Shown here piece after piece: positions 40,301 to 55,965 of a DNA stretch of 64,000 bases. The notes beneath the pieces were generated by a model. It had not been told where the DNA came from, made no database searches, and was given only the letters and a program-made list of their open reading frames with translations. Numbering within the stretch: the stretch's first letter is position 1; the number at the start of each line of letters is the position of its first letter. The stretch comes from Volvox africanus (Eukaryota > Chlorophyta > Chlorophyceae > Chlamydomonadales > Volvocaceae): positions 582,001 through 646,000 of the forward strand of contig BSDZ01000028.1 in the NCBI GenBank assembly GCA_030268105.1. The letters run 5' to 3'. Position numbers and translations under genes: made by a program.

Positions 40301-43300
40301 CGTCAGCAGCTTTCGTTTGCTTCACTTTTCTTTTCACTTTTCTCTTACCCGAGTAACGGCAGCAACCATACCAGCACAATTCTGCATACGCTTGCCCTGT
40401 GTCACCGCATAACCAAATAGCCACTTCCAGTATACTTATATTGGTTTGTTTCTTTTTGCATTGTCACACTCGTACGTTGTACTTTGTATATCGTACTTCG
40501 TATATCCCCTCACCTTCGGCAATGGCAGCAACCCCTTTGTCGGGTCCCCAAAGACTAGTCGCTGCAAGCTTATCTCCATCAGCTCCATCACCAGACACAG
40601 CCGGGGGGGCTGCACGCAAGCCGCCAACAATCGTACGACATTGGGGTGCCGGCAGCGCCCCAACACTTCCACCTCCTGTGCGAACGTCGTCATGACCTTG
40701 TCGGAGGCGTTGTGACCGGGGCCCCCAAAAACGTCCCGCACCAGCTTGACTGCGACACATTGACCACCGTACATCCCCTCACATACTTTTCCATACGATC
40801 CCTTGCCCCGAATCACAGGCAGCAGTGTCAACTCCTGCTCTAAGTTCTGATAAAGCTGCAGATCTGGTCGGAATGGCGTGAAGGGGGTCACTACAACAGG
40901 ACGGGACGGCAGATCCTCTCCGTCGTCCTGTTGTTGTTGTTGTTGCTGCCGCTGCTGCCACTCCGACGACGATGCGCTGCCGTGCAGGGTAGCGGCGACT
41001 CGTCCAGTGTCCCCGTCCGGAGAAGGGAGACCGCTCAAGGGAGGGGGGCCACCAGCGTTCGCGTGCAGGGCCTTACCGACCACAAGGTCGCCCCTGGCAT
41101 GACCAAAGTCAATGTTGTTGGGCCTGAGTTCAGTCGCAGCCGCCGCTATTGCCGCCCTTCCCCCCACCGCCACCGCGGCGGTGACATTGCCACCGCCACC
41201 CTCATCACCGCCGCGTCCATCACTTTCTGAAATGAAAAGAAAGAAGGGCGTCAAGCTTATCAAACCCTAGGGCAAGAAAAAGACCTGGGATTTAACCCCT
41301 TGATTGCTGGATGGACGGGGCGGTCTTTGTTGTACAGGAAAAAACGACAGGTTGAGGCCGGGCAAGAGAAGACAAGCGAGCAAGAGGGGATGACAGCAGT
41401 AGGAAAGAGGGGATGGGGCCGGAAGCTATAAAAGAGACTGACATGTTCAGAAGGCCTAACGGAGGGGATAAATGAGAGATAACGAACTGGGTTCAGACAC
41501 ATCCACTTGAGCCGTGTGTACAACACCTTACACGGTTTTTTCACAATCATTAATCCCCCCTAAGTCTGCTCCCACCCCATGGCTCACCTTCAGCTGCAGG
41601 GGTTCTTCGCGATGTTGCAGAGCTGCCTTCGCCTGGGGCGCCGTAGTCGCTGAAGGTCCCGAACCACACGCAGAAGCACATACAAACACAAGCACATGTG
41701 AATTGCGGCACGTGTTACGGCGGCGGGGTGGGGGAACGGGGAAAAGCGAAAGGGGAGGGCAGTGAGGCGTGGGAGAGTTGAGGACTCCATGGTGCTTCCG
41801 GAGCCATGGAGCACAGGAACCCTCTCCCACTGGCGCTTAGTGTTGACTGACGGTTATACCACAGCGGTGACGCGGAAAGGACAGGGGAAAGCCCCAGTGC
41901 GTGTATGTCTGGGGGCGGGAGAATTGTATGTTAACTACAATCAAACAGTATTAATTAATTACTCCGACAATTGCGATGCAAATAGCCGTACATGCATGCG
42001 ACTTGGTTTTAGTACTGCATTTCCATGGCTTTATTTTGTCGTATGACCGAATGACGAGAGGTAGCTTACCCGTCTTCCCCCGTCAAGTTCTTGGCGCCGT
42101 TCCTGCCGTACTGCGCGTTGGTCCCTACCTCAGCTGCGGTTTGTTGCCGCCGCCGCTGTCGAAGCCGCTTCACGACGAAGATGGCCACGACCACTGCCAC
42201 TGCCCCCACCGCAAAGCCTGTGGCAGATATGAGTGCGAGGACAGACCATGGATTTGAGGACGTACATGGTAACCAGCAACCGACCTGTCAACAACCCACT
42301 ATCATATTCCACAAGACAGGAAATCTACTGTACAAGGATGAAATCATGAAAAACAATGTCCCTTAATGTTGCCGTATGCTAGGAAAAATCCCCTCCCCCC
42401 TCCCTTTCCCCCGCCCTCTCCCCCTTCCCCTTCCTTCTTCCTCTTCCCCTGTCTCTCCCTCTCCCTCTCAACTTCCGCATCCCATCTATCCGGGTCTGCT
42501 GTTTATAGCCATCCCCTCTTGCTCTTTCCTTTTCCTCTTCTCACTCCCTCCCTGTATGGGACCTAACCCCTGCCCCCAACTCACCCCCAGCGATAACGCT
42601 GGCCAGGACGACCGTGGTGGAGCCGCGACCCCGATTGTTCTGCGATGGGCTGCCGGAATCGCCTCCGGCGCTCTCTCGTGAAGGTGCGATTGAACCTTTC
42701 GAACTCGTCACCAGTGCTGGCTCGCTGATTGAGCTAGTGCTGGGGGGGGTCTGTATCGCCTTCAGACAACCGTACGGCGTTAACAACATCACACACGTAA
42801 CATCCAGCACGCGGCCGCACAGCATGTAGGAATCTTTCAGGTTGACCTTGGGGGCGTGACGAAGGGAAAATTGGGACGGCAAGGCTTGCTTGTTGAGGAA
42901 GTCAGTGTCCACACTTTGTTAGGGGCTTATCGGCCCATACATGGCCTCCCACTTGTGGCCGTGGTTATGGTTGTTATGGTTATGCTGGTTGTGATGATAT
43001 TCGCCATGATGGCGACTCAGGACCTCCTTCACATAGTGTTTCTATTTATCGCGCCGCACTGAGGGGCTCAAATCCACACCGGCACAGAGCTCATGATATC
43101 ACTTCATGTCCCGACTGCGAAACTTGTTCATATGTTCACTAAGTTCACTCTGTCCACAGAATTTAGGGTTCAATAGAGAATGTTACTATTACTTCAGCTA
43201 AAAAGATTTGCTTTATCACTTGTTCTTGTCATACGGCGTCTCGTTCCTGCGGCCCTCTGCGGCTTCTTTCACGATGCCGAGATGCCGGAAGGGAGCTCAC

Positions 43301-46135
43301 CGCCGCCCCAACTCACATCATAGCCGTTCTTCACATACACCCGACCCCGGTCGAAGAAGCCGCCCGCGATTGCGAAGTCCTCAATGTAAGCAACGTGGCC
43401 CCAGCAGCGACGCATCGGCGGCCCAAGGATGTTGTTCGTGCAGCTCACCGCGCCGCTGCCGCTTTCGCCAATGCTATCGAAGCTGCCGGGGCCGCCACCC
43501 ATGGCTTTTAAGCTCGAGGGCACGGTGGACGTGGCGTTGTACTTGTTGGTGCCCGGAAAAGAGCTTGGGCGTTCCGAACGGCCCAGATAATCTCTGAAGG
43601 GTCCAATCACCAATGGACAGACGCATCCGATAGTGTGTTATTACCAGGTTGTATCACTTAGGGTTTTATCCGCCCGTGCCCCGGTTGGGGTTTGGGATGT
43701 GAGCAGTGGCGGAGGGGGCGGAGGAGGCGGGAGAGCCGGAGTTGGCAGCAGGGTTGGGGGGGGGAGACGAATAAACGAGACATGATGCCGGTGGTGGTGG
43801 TAGTGGGGTTAGGTCGGGGATGACGGGTTCAGAGGCGGGGTGGAGGATGCGGAAGGGGTTTATACGAACATTCCACTTCTGATGGTGAGTGAAGACGAAA
43901 CCCGCGAGGCATGTGGCGTCAAGCAATCAATCAGAAGAGCAGAGAAGAATCCGGACATTTTCCATCCGAATATATGGGGAAAAGTTTCATTTACGCACAT
44001 GAGGCATCCTGTCAACTGCCCAAGCGTGTCCTGACAGATGCCTCATGTGCGTGAGAATTAAACTCCCCCATCCCAATAAGAATATAATAAAATTAGAACA
44101 TTCGGATGAACCCGGAGCCCCCTTACCAGCCCCGTTTAAGGCCCCAGGCCCGTGTTCGCGAAAGGCGCCCAATCCGCTTGGAACGCCTGGTCTGGGGACT
44201 GGATGGATTTACCGACTGACGATGATCAAAGTGCGCTATCTTAATACGTAAAAATATACCACGGAAGGTAAGTTTTGAAAGCTCTGTAAAGAGCGCAAGG
44301 CCCTCCCTCCCTGTCCCTCCCTCCCTCCACTACATTGAGTGCGCTTTGGTTGCCTCCTCGAATTCATTTGCTTTGACAGAGCTTCAACCCAGTTACTAAC
44401 CCCCCTCCCCTCCCAGCCTCACGTGACGGTCGAGGCAGGGTAGCAGAACTCCGTGGAATAGGCGGCATGTCGAAGGATCAGTGTGCCAATGGTTCCAGTA
44501 GGCTGCGTCGACAACAAAAAGCCACAGTGTGTAGTTGCAGTTGTGGTTGTGGGTTAGCGGTTACAACAACATCCAACCCAGTCACAGGAAAGCCCCCGAG
44601 ATCGGAAATCGCGTCTTCGTCTTGGCTCCAGCTCCACAGCAAAATGGATAGTCATCCCAACAGTGCGCAAACCGTCAACAGCCAGCTGCCATCTGGCTCC
44701 AGGGCTAGGCAATCCATGCGGGCCATCACGCAACCTGTCGCCCTGTCGGGGAACCTCCACGAAATGCCCAAACACAATGTTTCCTTCATTTTGTTTTTCT
44801 GCACAGAACGTATAAGTAGTTCGACACACTAGTCATACATTCGCGTACCATATCCGTGAGGAGCTCAGCGGATGCGCCGCTGCTGACGTCATTGAAAAGG
44901 TCGAAGAGAACCACCCAGCGCAGAGTCAACGTGACCTTGTCGTCCAGAGCCAGCTGGATGGCAAATAGCAGGGTGGGCGAGCGGAGTGGGTAGGAGAACA
45001 AGAAGGTGAATACAAGGTTCAAGCCTGACGGGTGGGGGTACGGGTACAGCAGAAGCAGCTCGTACGGCACACATTCATCCCCATTTGGGTTTCTTTTTCG
45101 GTCCCTTATCCCCGCGCCCGAATCTACCTAATGACAACTTTCAAACACCTTATGCCAGAGCCGGGCTGTACGCTGGTTGAGAAGACTTCCCTACCTTCCT
45201 GCCCGAGCGTGAGGCATTCCGTCGGCCGACACAGCAAACGAGCAAGTTACAAAGCGGCGGAGGTCCAGGAGGGGAAGCCCAGGGAAAGGAACACCGTCAT
45301 GGAAGGAGAGATGCCAGGAGCGGAACACCGCGTGATAGGAAAACCGGCCCGGCCCACAGTAAAGAACATAATGCCGTACAGGGCCCATGGCAAATGAGGG
45401 GAAGGGGAGGCAGGAGGTAACCCACGCGGTGATGTGGGTTGGAATTCACATAATTCTGGACTTGGTTCGGCATGCAGGTTGATCGTCAGAGTGGTGGTGG
45501 CGGCATTTTAGATTCCGATGCGCATCACGCTTGTTGGTTGTCCGCGCCAACTTGTTTTCGCCCTTCTCCTTTTGACACCTAACCATCCTCGTGACACACC
45601 CAGAACATGCACCACGATCAAAACCCACTGTTTCGTATGCGTGGTGTTCAACGTGGCCCATCGATCTGGGCGCCCCTGGACGGTAACGTTGCGCCGAAGA
45701 ACGACGGGAAGCGTCAAGCTGGCTTGGTGCGCGGAAGGCCGCGGTGCACCCAGGCCAGGTGGGGAAGAGAGGAAAGGGAGAAAGGATGAAACATGATATC
45801 AGCGTTTTGAGGTTTTCAGCGCAGGAGCGTCGCGCGCTAAAACCGCGATAACCGAACCGCGCCAGCCATATTGGTCGTCATATCGCGGCCCTGAAAAATT
45901 AAATCATTCGAGAGAGGTGGTTACCTATCCCTTACCCTGCAAAGCTGTCTTCCGTCACCAACGTGTAGTCATTGGCCAGAACCAGCACCGCGGGGGCCCC
46001 CGTGTCTGCCAGCCCTTTTGCAAAATCAGCACCAGAATAGATCTCTAGGTAATCTGTGCTCTTGATTCCATCCAGCTGTGAATGGACGGTGCTTGCAGCA
46101 ACGAGGAATGCGAAAAGAATTTGATTGATAAACAT
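34332..46135 (-). CDS. Transmembrane receptor-like protein kinase (TKL-like, volvocine type)
   Basis: A single-pass receptor Ser/Thr kinase, inferred to act at the plasma membrane; ligand unknown. Resolved exons: 46135-45936, 45718-45598, 44953-44849, an exon ending 43317, 42846-42585, 42217-42070, 41649-41588, 41226-40514, 40271-40197, 39918-39868, 39539-39477, 38949-38931, 38773-38732, 38268-38210, 37959-37929, 37442-37285, 35030-34332. From 42846 on, every phase closes; 44848-43318 is unresolved. Signal peptide MFINQILFAFLVAASTVHSQ; ectodomain LRRNVTVQGRPDRWATLN and GYDVNLKDSYMLCGRVLDVT; one helix (STTVVLASVIAG joined to GFAVGAVAVVVAIFVV), then KRLRQRRRQQ. Kinase: GKGSYGKVCEG, VAVKLV, VHRDLK+PDNVL, DFGLAR, GT+PSYMAPE, DIFSWAVVIW (Ala where Gly is usual), NERPML, ELRPAA. 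All catalytic residues are present. The tail is Thr/Ala-rich. The last intron (37284-35031) is 2.25 kb and carries a tandem repeat. Confidence 0.9.
36031..37283. repeat. Tandem array of ~0.5 kb units in the receptor's last intron
   Basis: Three copies: ~36031-36480, a 5'-truncated one ~36498-36774, and 36775-37283. Full copies share CAGCTTTGGGTGGGACCGG at one end, GTGGTTTCTTGGTGGCC in the middle, and an ACACCCATA(A)TACATACATAC tail. The last two copies end in the same CAGCACGTACAGCAATTA; the second such end abuts the 37442-37285 exon donor, so the duplicated unit reaches almost to the splice site. Spacing between the last two ends is 511 bp. No coding potential is evident. Confidence 0.9.
43994..44053. 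repeat. Foldback hairpin, MITE-like, in a receptor-kinase intron
   Basis: Arms ACGCACATGAGGCATCCTGTCA (43994-44015; first 20 bases carry the core) and its reverse complement at 44033-44053 differ by one bulged base around a 17-nt loop. Imperfect complementarity continues outward (CCGAATATATGGGG near 43970 versus CCCCCAT and CATTCGG near 44070-44105), suggesting an older, longer foldback element of about 150 bp. Confidence 0.75.
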
Positions 46136-51416
<5,281 letters not shown>

Positions 51417-54400
51417 CTAAGCATCCGTTGGAACGCCCTCACCCTCGCCCTCGCCCTCGCCCTCTCCTTCCTCGGCCCCCTCTTCTGGTAGGAACTGTTC
51501 CTCGTCGTGACCGTCGTTTGGCGCCGGCACTTGCGACATCGCTGCTGCAGCAACTGCTGCTCGCACCGCTGCATGCTCCTCACCGTCGCCCTCATCGTCG
51601 TACACCCCCTCCCCATAATCGCCCTCGGCACCCTCATCCCCTTCGGCAACGGCAGCGAGCCGGGCAGCCTCGGCTTCGGCCTGGGCCTCGGCAGCAGCGG
51701 CCTCCGCCGCCACCGCTGCCGTACCCGCCAGCATATGCGCCATGCCAGTGCCGGCGGCTATGCCACGCATCCCGGCAGTGGCGGAGAGCGTGGCGGCGGC
51801 CTGCGCCGCGGCATTTTCGACGGCGGCCGCCGCCTCCGCCGCCACCGCCTCGTCTTGAAAGTGCGTCACGACCAACATGAAAGAGTCGAAGCTAATGCGG
51901 CCCTGCAATCAAAGGTGGCGTCCCGTAGGTGCATTCGTACGACCAGCAAACTCCTCTGAGGCGATGTGAAGCCATCACTCGTACGGCAGGGATGTGAGTG
52001 CCGGGAAAAGAAGGGACAGGAAAACCCCCCATCATCTGCTAGTTGTTGCTGCTTCCCTTTCCTCTCTTTCCGGGCGGAATTCAGAAGCCTATGGTTACTC
52101 GTTCCGTCTGTCCCCTCGTGGCTCTGGGTTATGTTAACCCCAGAATACACAAGGGCACGCTCCGAAACCCATCGCTCCCTCCCAAACACACCGTGTTGGC
52201 CGACCGCCGTTTCATGAGCTCCTCCACTAGACTGCGAGTGGCGGCGGCTGCGGGATCCAGACCCGCCATCACCACCAGCTCACGAAGTTGATGCGGCAGC
52301 AAACCGACCTCGGGCCCATCGCCTGGGCGGAAGGTATCCAGGGAGGGCAACAGCGTACCAGCATGTGAATGCAAGGAACAAATAAACAAAATTATAACAT
52401 TTTCTTCCTCTTCTTGTTCTTCTCGCCCACCCTCTTAAACACGCAGCTTACATCACTCTCAACCCCACCATCCACATGTTCACAAACCCTCCATTTCCGC
52501 GCCCAAACCCTAACCCCAGCCCCCTTTATCCCTCGGTACATGTGAAATCCACGTGCCACGACGAACCCGCACGTCCACCCACGTCCCACCCAGGACCCCC
52601 TGCGTCACCCACCCGCAGCCATGAGCGTGTAGCTGTGCCTCAACATCTCGATGTCCCTCTCGCTGAGGTTGCCGCTGGCTGCCTGCACCGCCCGCAGCGC
52701 CTTGTTGCCACCCTGCTGTCGATCCCTGCGCACCGAAACCACCTGCTCCGCCAGCACTTTGGAAGGCTGGAGCAGCTCCAGAGGGGGCAGCCGCGAGATG
52801 GCTTCCCTGGCGGCGGCAGCGTCTAGTTTGCGTGCGGTGGCCAGGGAGGCTAGGTGGCCCTGGGGGCATTGCGGGACATTCGGAAATTTGGGATTAGGGC
52901 TTGCATCTGTGAAGGGCTGGGAGCTGTGCGATTAGAGTTTTTGAAATTGGAATTCGGAGGGAGTGGGAGAGGGAGAGGGAGAGGGAGAGGGAGAGGGAGA
53001 GGGAGAGGGAGAGGGAGAGGGAGAGGGAGAGGGAGAGGGAGAGGGAGAGGGAGAGGGAGAGGGAGAGGGAGAGGGAGAGGGACGGGTTATCACCCGACGC
53101 CCTCCGTACTGCCGGTAGGTGATCTTCATTTCAATCCCAGTGGAGCGCAGTGAGGCGCCAGTACGTCGTACCTTGAGTGGCGCTAGGTCGTTGTCGTCGA
53201 TCTCAAGTACGGTGCCGCACCGGGGGCTGTCCCGTACGTACTCCGCTAAGTACTTCTTCTGACGCGTCATCATGTACAGCGTGCCCATACCCTCACGGCG
53301 ATCTGCCATGAAGTTGCCGATGAAGATATCACCTGACGGATGGACAGAACAGCGGACAGATGGACAGACAAAATGAGGGTGGATTATGACACAACATATG
53401 AAAACATAAATGCGGGATTCCACTTGATATTCCTCTTTCGTTCCCGACAGGTTATGAGCTCCATGTGGGAAGACTGCGCAACACCGAGCGTAAACTATGC
53501 GAGCACTGTCCCGACGGAGGTTTTCATTTGCAGCACGTACGCCTTTTAAAAGCACATACACGCTGGGTACAACAGTACTCCAAAATGTTGCCCTCTTCCG
53601 CTTCACCGGCCACCGCCGTTCGACGAGTTTCCCTAGTCCTCCAAACCTCTCCGCTTTTCATTTGTTGCTTAAAAAGTCATCAGGTGCCGTTTCTCGGCAA
53701 GCGAGTGTGGGGTTCCACTGACCCACGGATCACTTGTTCCCTACAGTTTCTCGCAGCAGTAGGCCCGAAACCGGTAGTCTTGCCCCTCCCTCTCCCTCTC
53801 CATCCCCTCCGCTCACCGCTGGCCATGTAGAGGGTCCCTGCTCCGCTGCGCTTGTCGTCCGCCCACTGCCCAACGTACATATCCCCGTTGGCGTACTCGT
53901 ACCGCCCGGTGCCGTGACGGATATTGGCCACCCAGTCCCCGCTGTACACCTCACCAGAAGGGTAGTACCGGGTGCCGTTACCTTCACGACGGCCCTGGAT
54001 CCAATCGCCGTCGTACTGCAGTACCCACTCCTTGGAACTGGAACCCTCCTGGAGAGAGCAGGGGGCAGGAGGGGTGGGAAGAAGCGTGTTTACATCATTT
54101 TACACAACTGAATGGGTCTGCGTAATAACAGATGCGGGAGAAGGGAGAAGCGTTTATACTTCACGTGCGGCTGCTCGAATCGCCATACCGGGGCTTAGCT
54201 ACTTAACGGATCCATGATTTAATCTGGATTTGGATGTCGGCTTCAGACCAGTTGTGTGATCAACTGTTAGCCGATTCCGCAACATCCATCAACCAAATCC
54301 GTTGCGGCCTCATGCTTGACCCAACCCTTCCAAGGAACCCTAAACGCCCAACCCCCAAAACCCGAACTGCGCCCAGGCGGTGAGGAAATGCCCATAATGG

Positions 54401-55437
54401 CACGAAGAGAAGTCCGGGGCAGTCCGCTTTCGCCGACAATTGTGCCACCATTTTTTGCGAATCCTGGGCTCAACAGCCAAGGGTTCTCATGCTGCATTTA
54501 TAATATAATATAACACACAGTACAAAAACATATAACACAAATTATATATAATACTTATAGTAATATATAGAATTGAAAGATGTGTTTGATCATAAATAAA
54601 ATACCTTTTCGGAATATCGATAATTCGATTTATTGCTGGTTCCCCACCTTGTGGACAAAATATTGTCCTCTGCCGTGAGGTCGACCCGCAAGCACCTCGC
54701 CCTCGTAACGGCCGCCGCTAACTCCCAAAAGTGTGCCCTGCTTGCCAGCACGACCGGGACCTGAAACACGGGGCGTGGAAAAACAGCGGGGCCTCTTGCA
54801 AAGCCATGGCTGCTGCACATGTGAATGTGGAGTAGGCTGAGCATACGGAAACGGCAGCTGCCAAATCGGATACGAGACAGGCGGAGGTGAGACATCGGTG
54901 ATACAGTTAACGGTCTGTAAACGCCCTCTCGGCGCACATCCCGTGCGGTGTGGCGGCCTGGACTTTGGCAAAAACGGCCATCAAATGTCGCGGCTATTGT
55001 ACGGCAAAGGGACGGGGATCAACATGTCTGAGAGTTAAGACCCCAAGCCCAAAAGCTCCATAAGGCCCAAGCCGGTTTAAAAATTTCCCTCCCCCACTTG
55101 AAAAGTTGAACACCTGCCCATGACGTTCTTTCGTGCCTGTTAAGCTGGAGGTAAGGGGAATGCGCTCGCGTGCAGTCGCCTTCCAACTGCGCGGTTCCGA
55201 CCTCCGAGGCAGGGTAGGCCGCGGCGGGGAGTTGGCGCGATGCATGATGACCGGGTTGGGCATCTCAATTTCGCGATACTTGGTGGAGGGATGGTCCATT
55301 TGGGGCCGCTCTGCTTGCCCCTTGCCGGTAGGAGCGCCTCCTGTTCCGGTATTCGTCCTCGGCTGGACGTCGTATGGCATTAATAAGTAATTGTCAACGA
55401 ATTTGGTCCTGGTTGTGCCTTGCGCTGCGCCTAGCAC
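51417..55437 (-). CDS. MORN-repeat protein with C-terminal EF-hand-like region
   Basis: MORN repeats bind membranes or partner proteins; in algae such proteins are often flagellar, but the role here is inferred. Exons: 55437(or upstream)-55114, 54737-54648, 54048-53817, 53332-53172, 52859-52613, 52322-52192, 51902-51417; phases close, 556 codons before stop. MORN units: ERHGQ+[104 protein letters not shown]. Then a helical stretch ([20 protein letters not shown]) and an EF-hand-like pair: [20 protein letters not shown] with [11 protein letters not shown], and [13 protein letters not shown] with [12 protein letters not shown]. The loops are degenerate, so Ca binding is doubtful. The C-terminus is Ala/Glu-rich and ends in acidic EGEGEGEG. 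The true start is unresolved: the first open segment begins at GTG after a possible acceptor; an in-frame ATG lies at 55380. Confidence 0.82.
52964..53081. repeat. GGGAGA hexanucleotide repeat in a MORN-gene intron
   Basis: About 118 bp of perfect GGGAGA repeat on the plus strand, so CCCTCT on the transcript strand, inside the 53171-52860 intron. It lies about 105 nt before the downstream acceptor and could act as an extended pyrimidine tract. Confidence 0.96.
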
Positions 55438-55965
55438 TAAGGAGATGTGCAGCTTGAGATGGCAGGCAGCTTGAACTGTGTGCCAATCTCACAGATGTTT
55501 TCTTAGGATGATTGACAAGAATATATGGCCTAATTTATGGACGCTTTGGGATTTATATTCACAAATAAGTATGTGTCGCACTTAGCTTCTGAAGGATGGA
55601 GTTACAGCAATTAGATTATGCGATAAAGACAATATAACTTTCAAAGGATGGATATATTTTTTAAGTCAGTTCGCCAAGCCTTTTTGTTCATGAATGCTCG
55701 AAGGTGCACCGTGGGCAGCGAAACATATTGAGCATCGTAGAATCGCCAGGCTACTTTCCCCCATAAGACTTCCCAAATCACAACGCTCATACCATAACTT
55801 CGCTATGTGAAAAAGAATTTCAAGAAATACGCAAGCTTTCTTTATCGTCTGTTAAGTTTCTATCCGCGGCACCGGGAAAGCCGGTAATAATGTCCCGTTT
55901 TATATGGCTTGTGCAATGCTATAATAGACAAAGACACTGAGGCCGTTTCGCCAAGGCATTTGGCC
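55438..55965. other. Divergent intergenic region
   Basis: About 0.5 kb of AT-rich DNA between the minus-strand MORN gene and the plus-strand Gly/Ala-rich gene. It should hold both 5' ends, possibly including a missing first exon of the MORN gene. No motif recognised. Confidence 0.45.

Noticed and set aside
52932..53171. Ser-Pro repeat extension of the MORN frame
   Set aside because: It is read-through of the CCCTCT intron; a phase-consistent donor at 53171 removes it.
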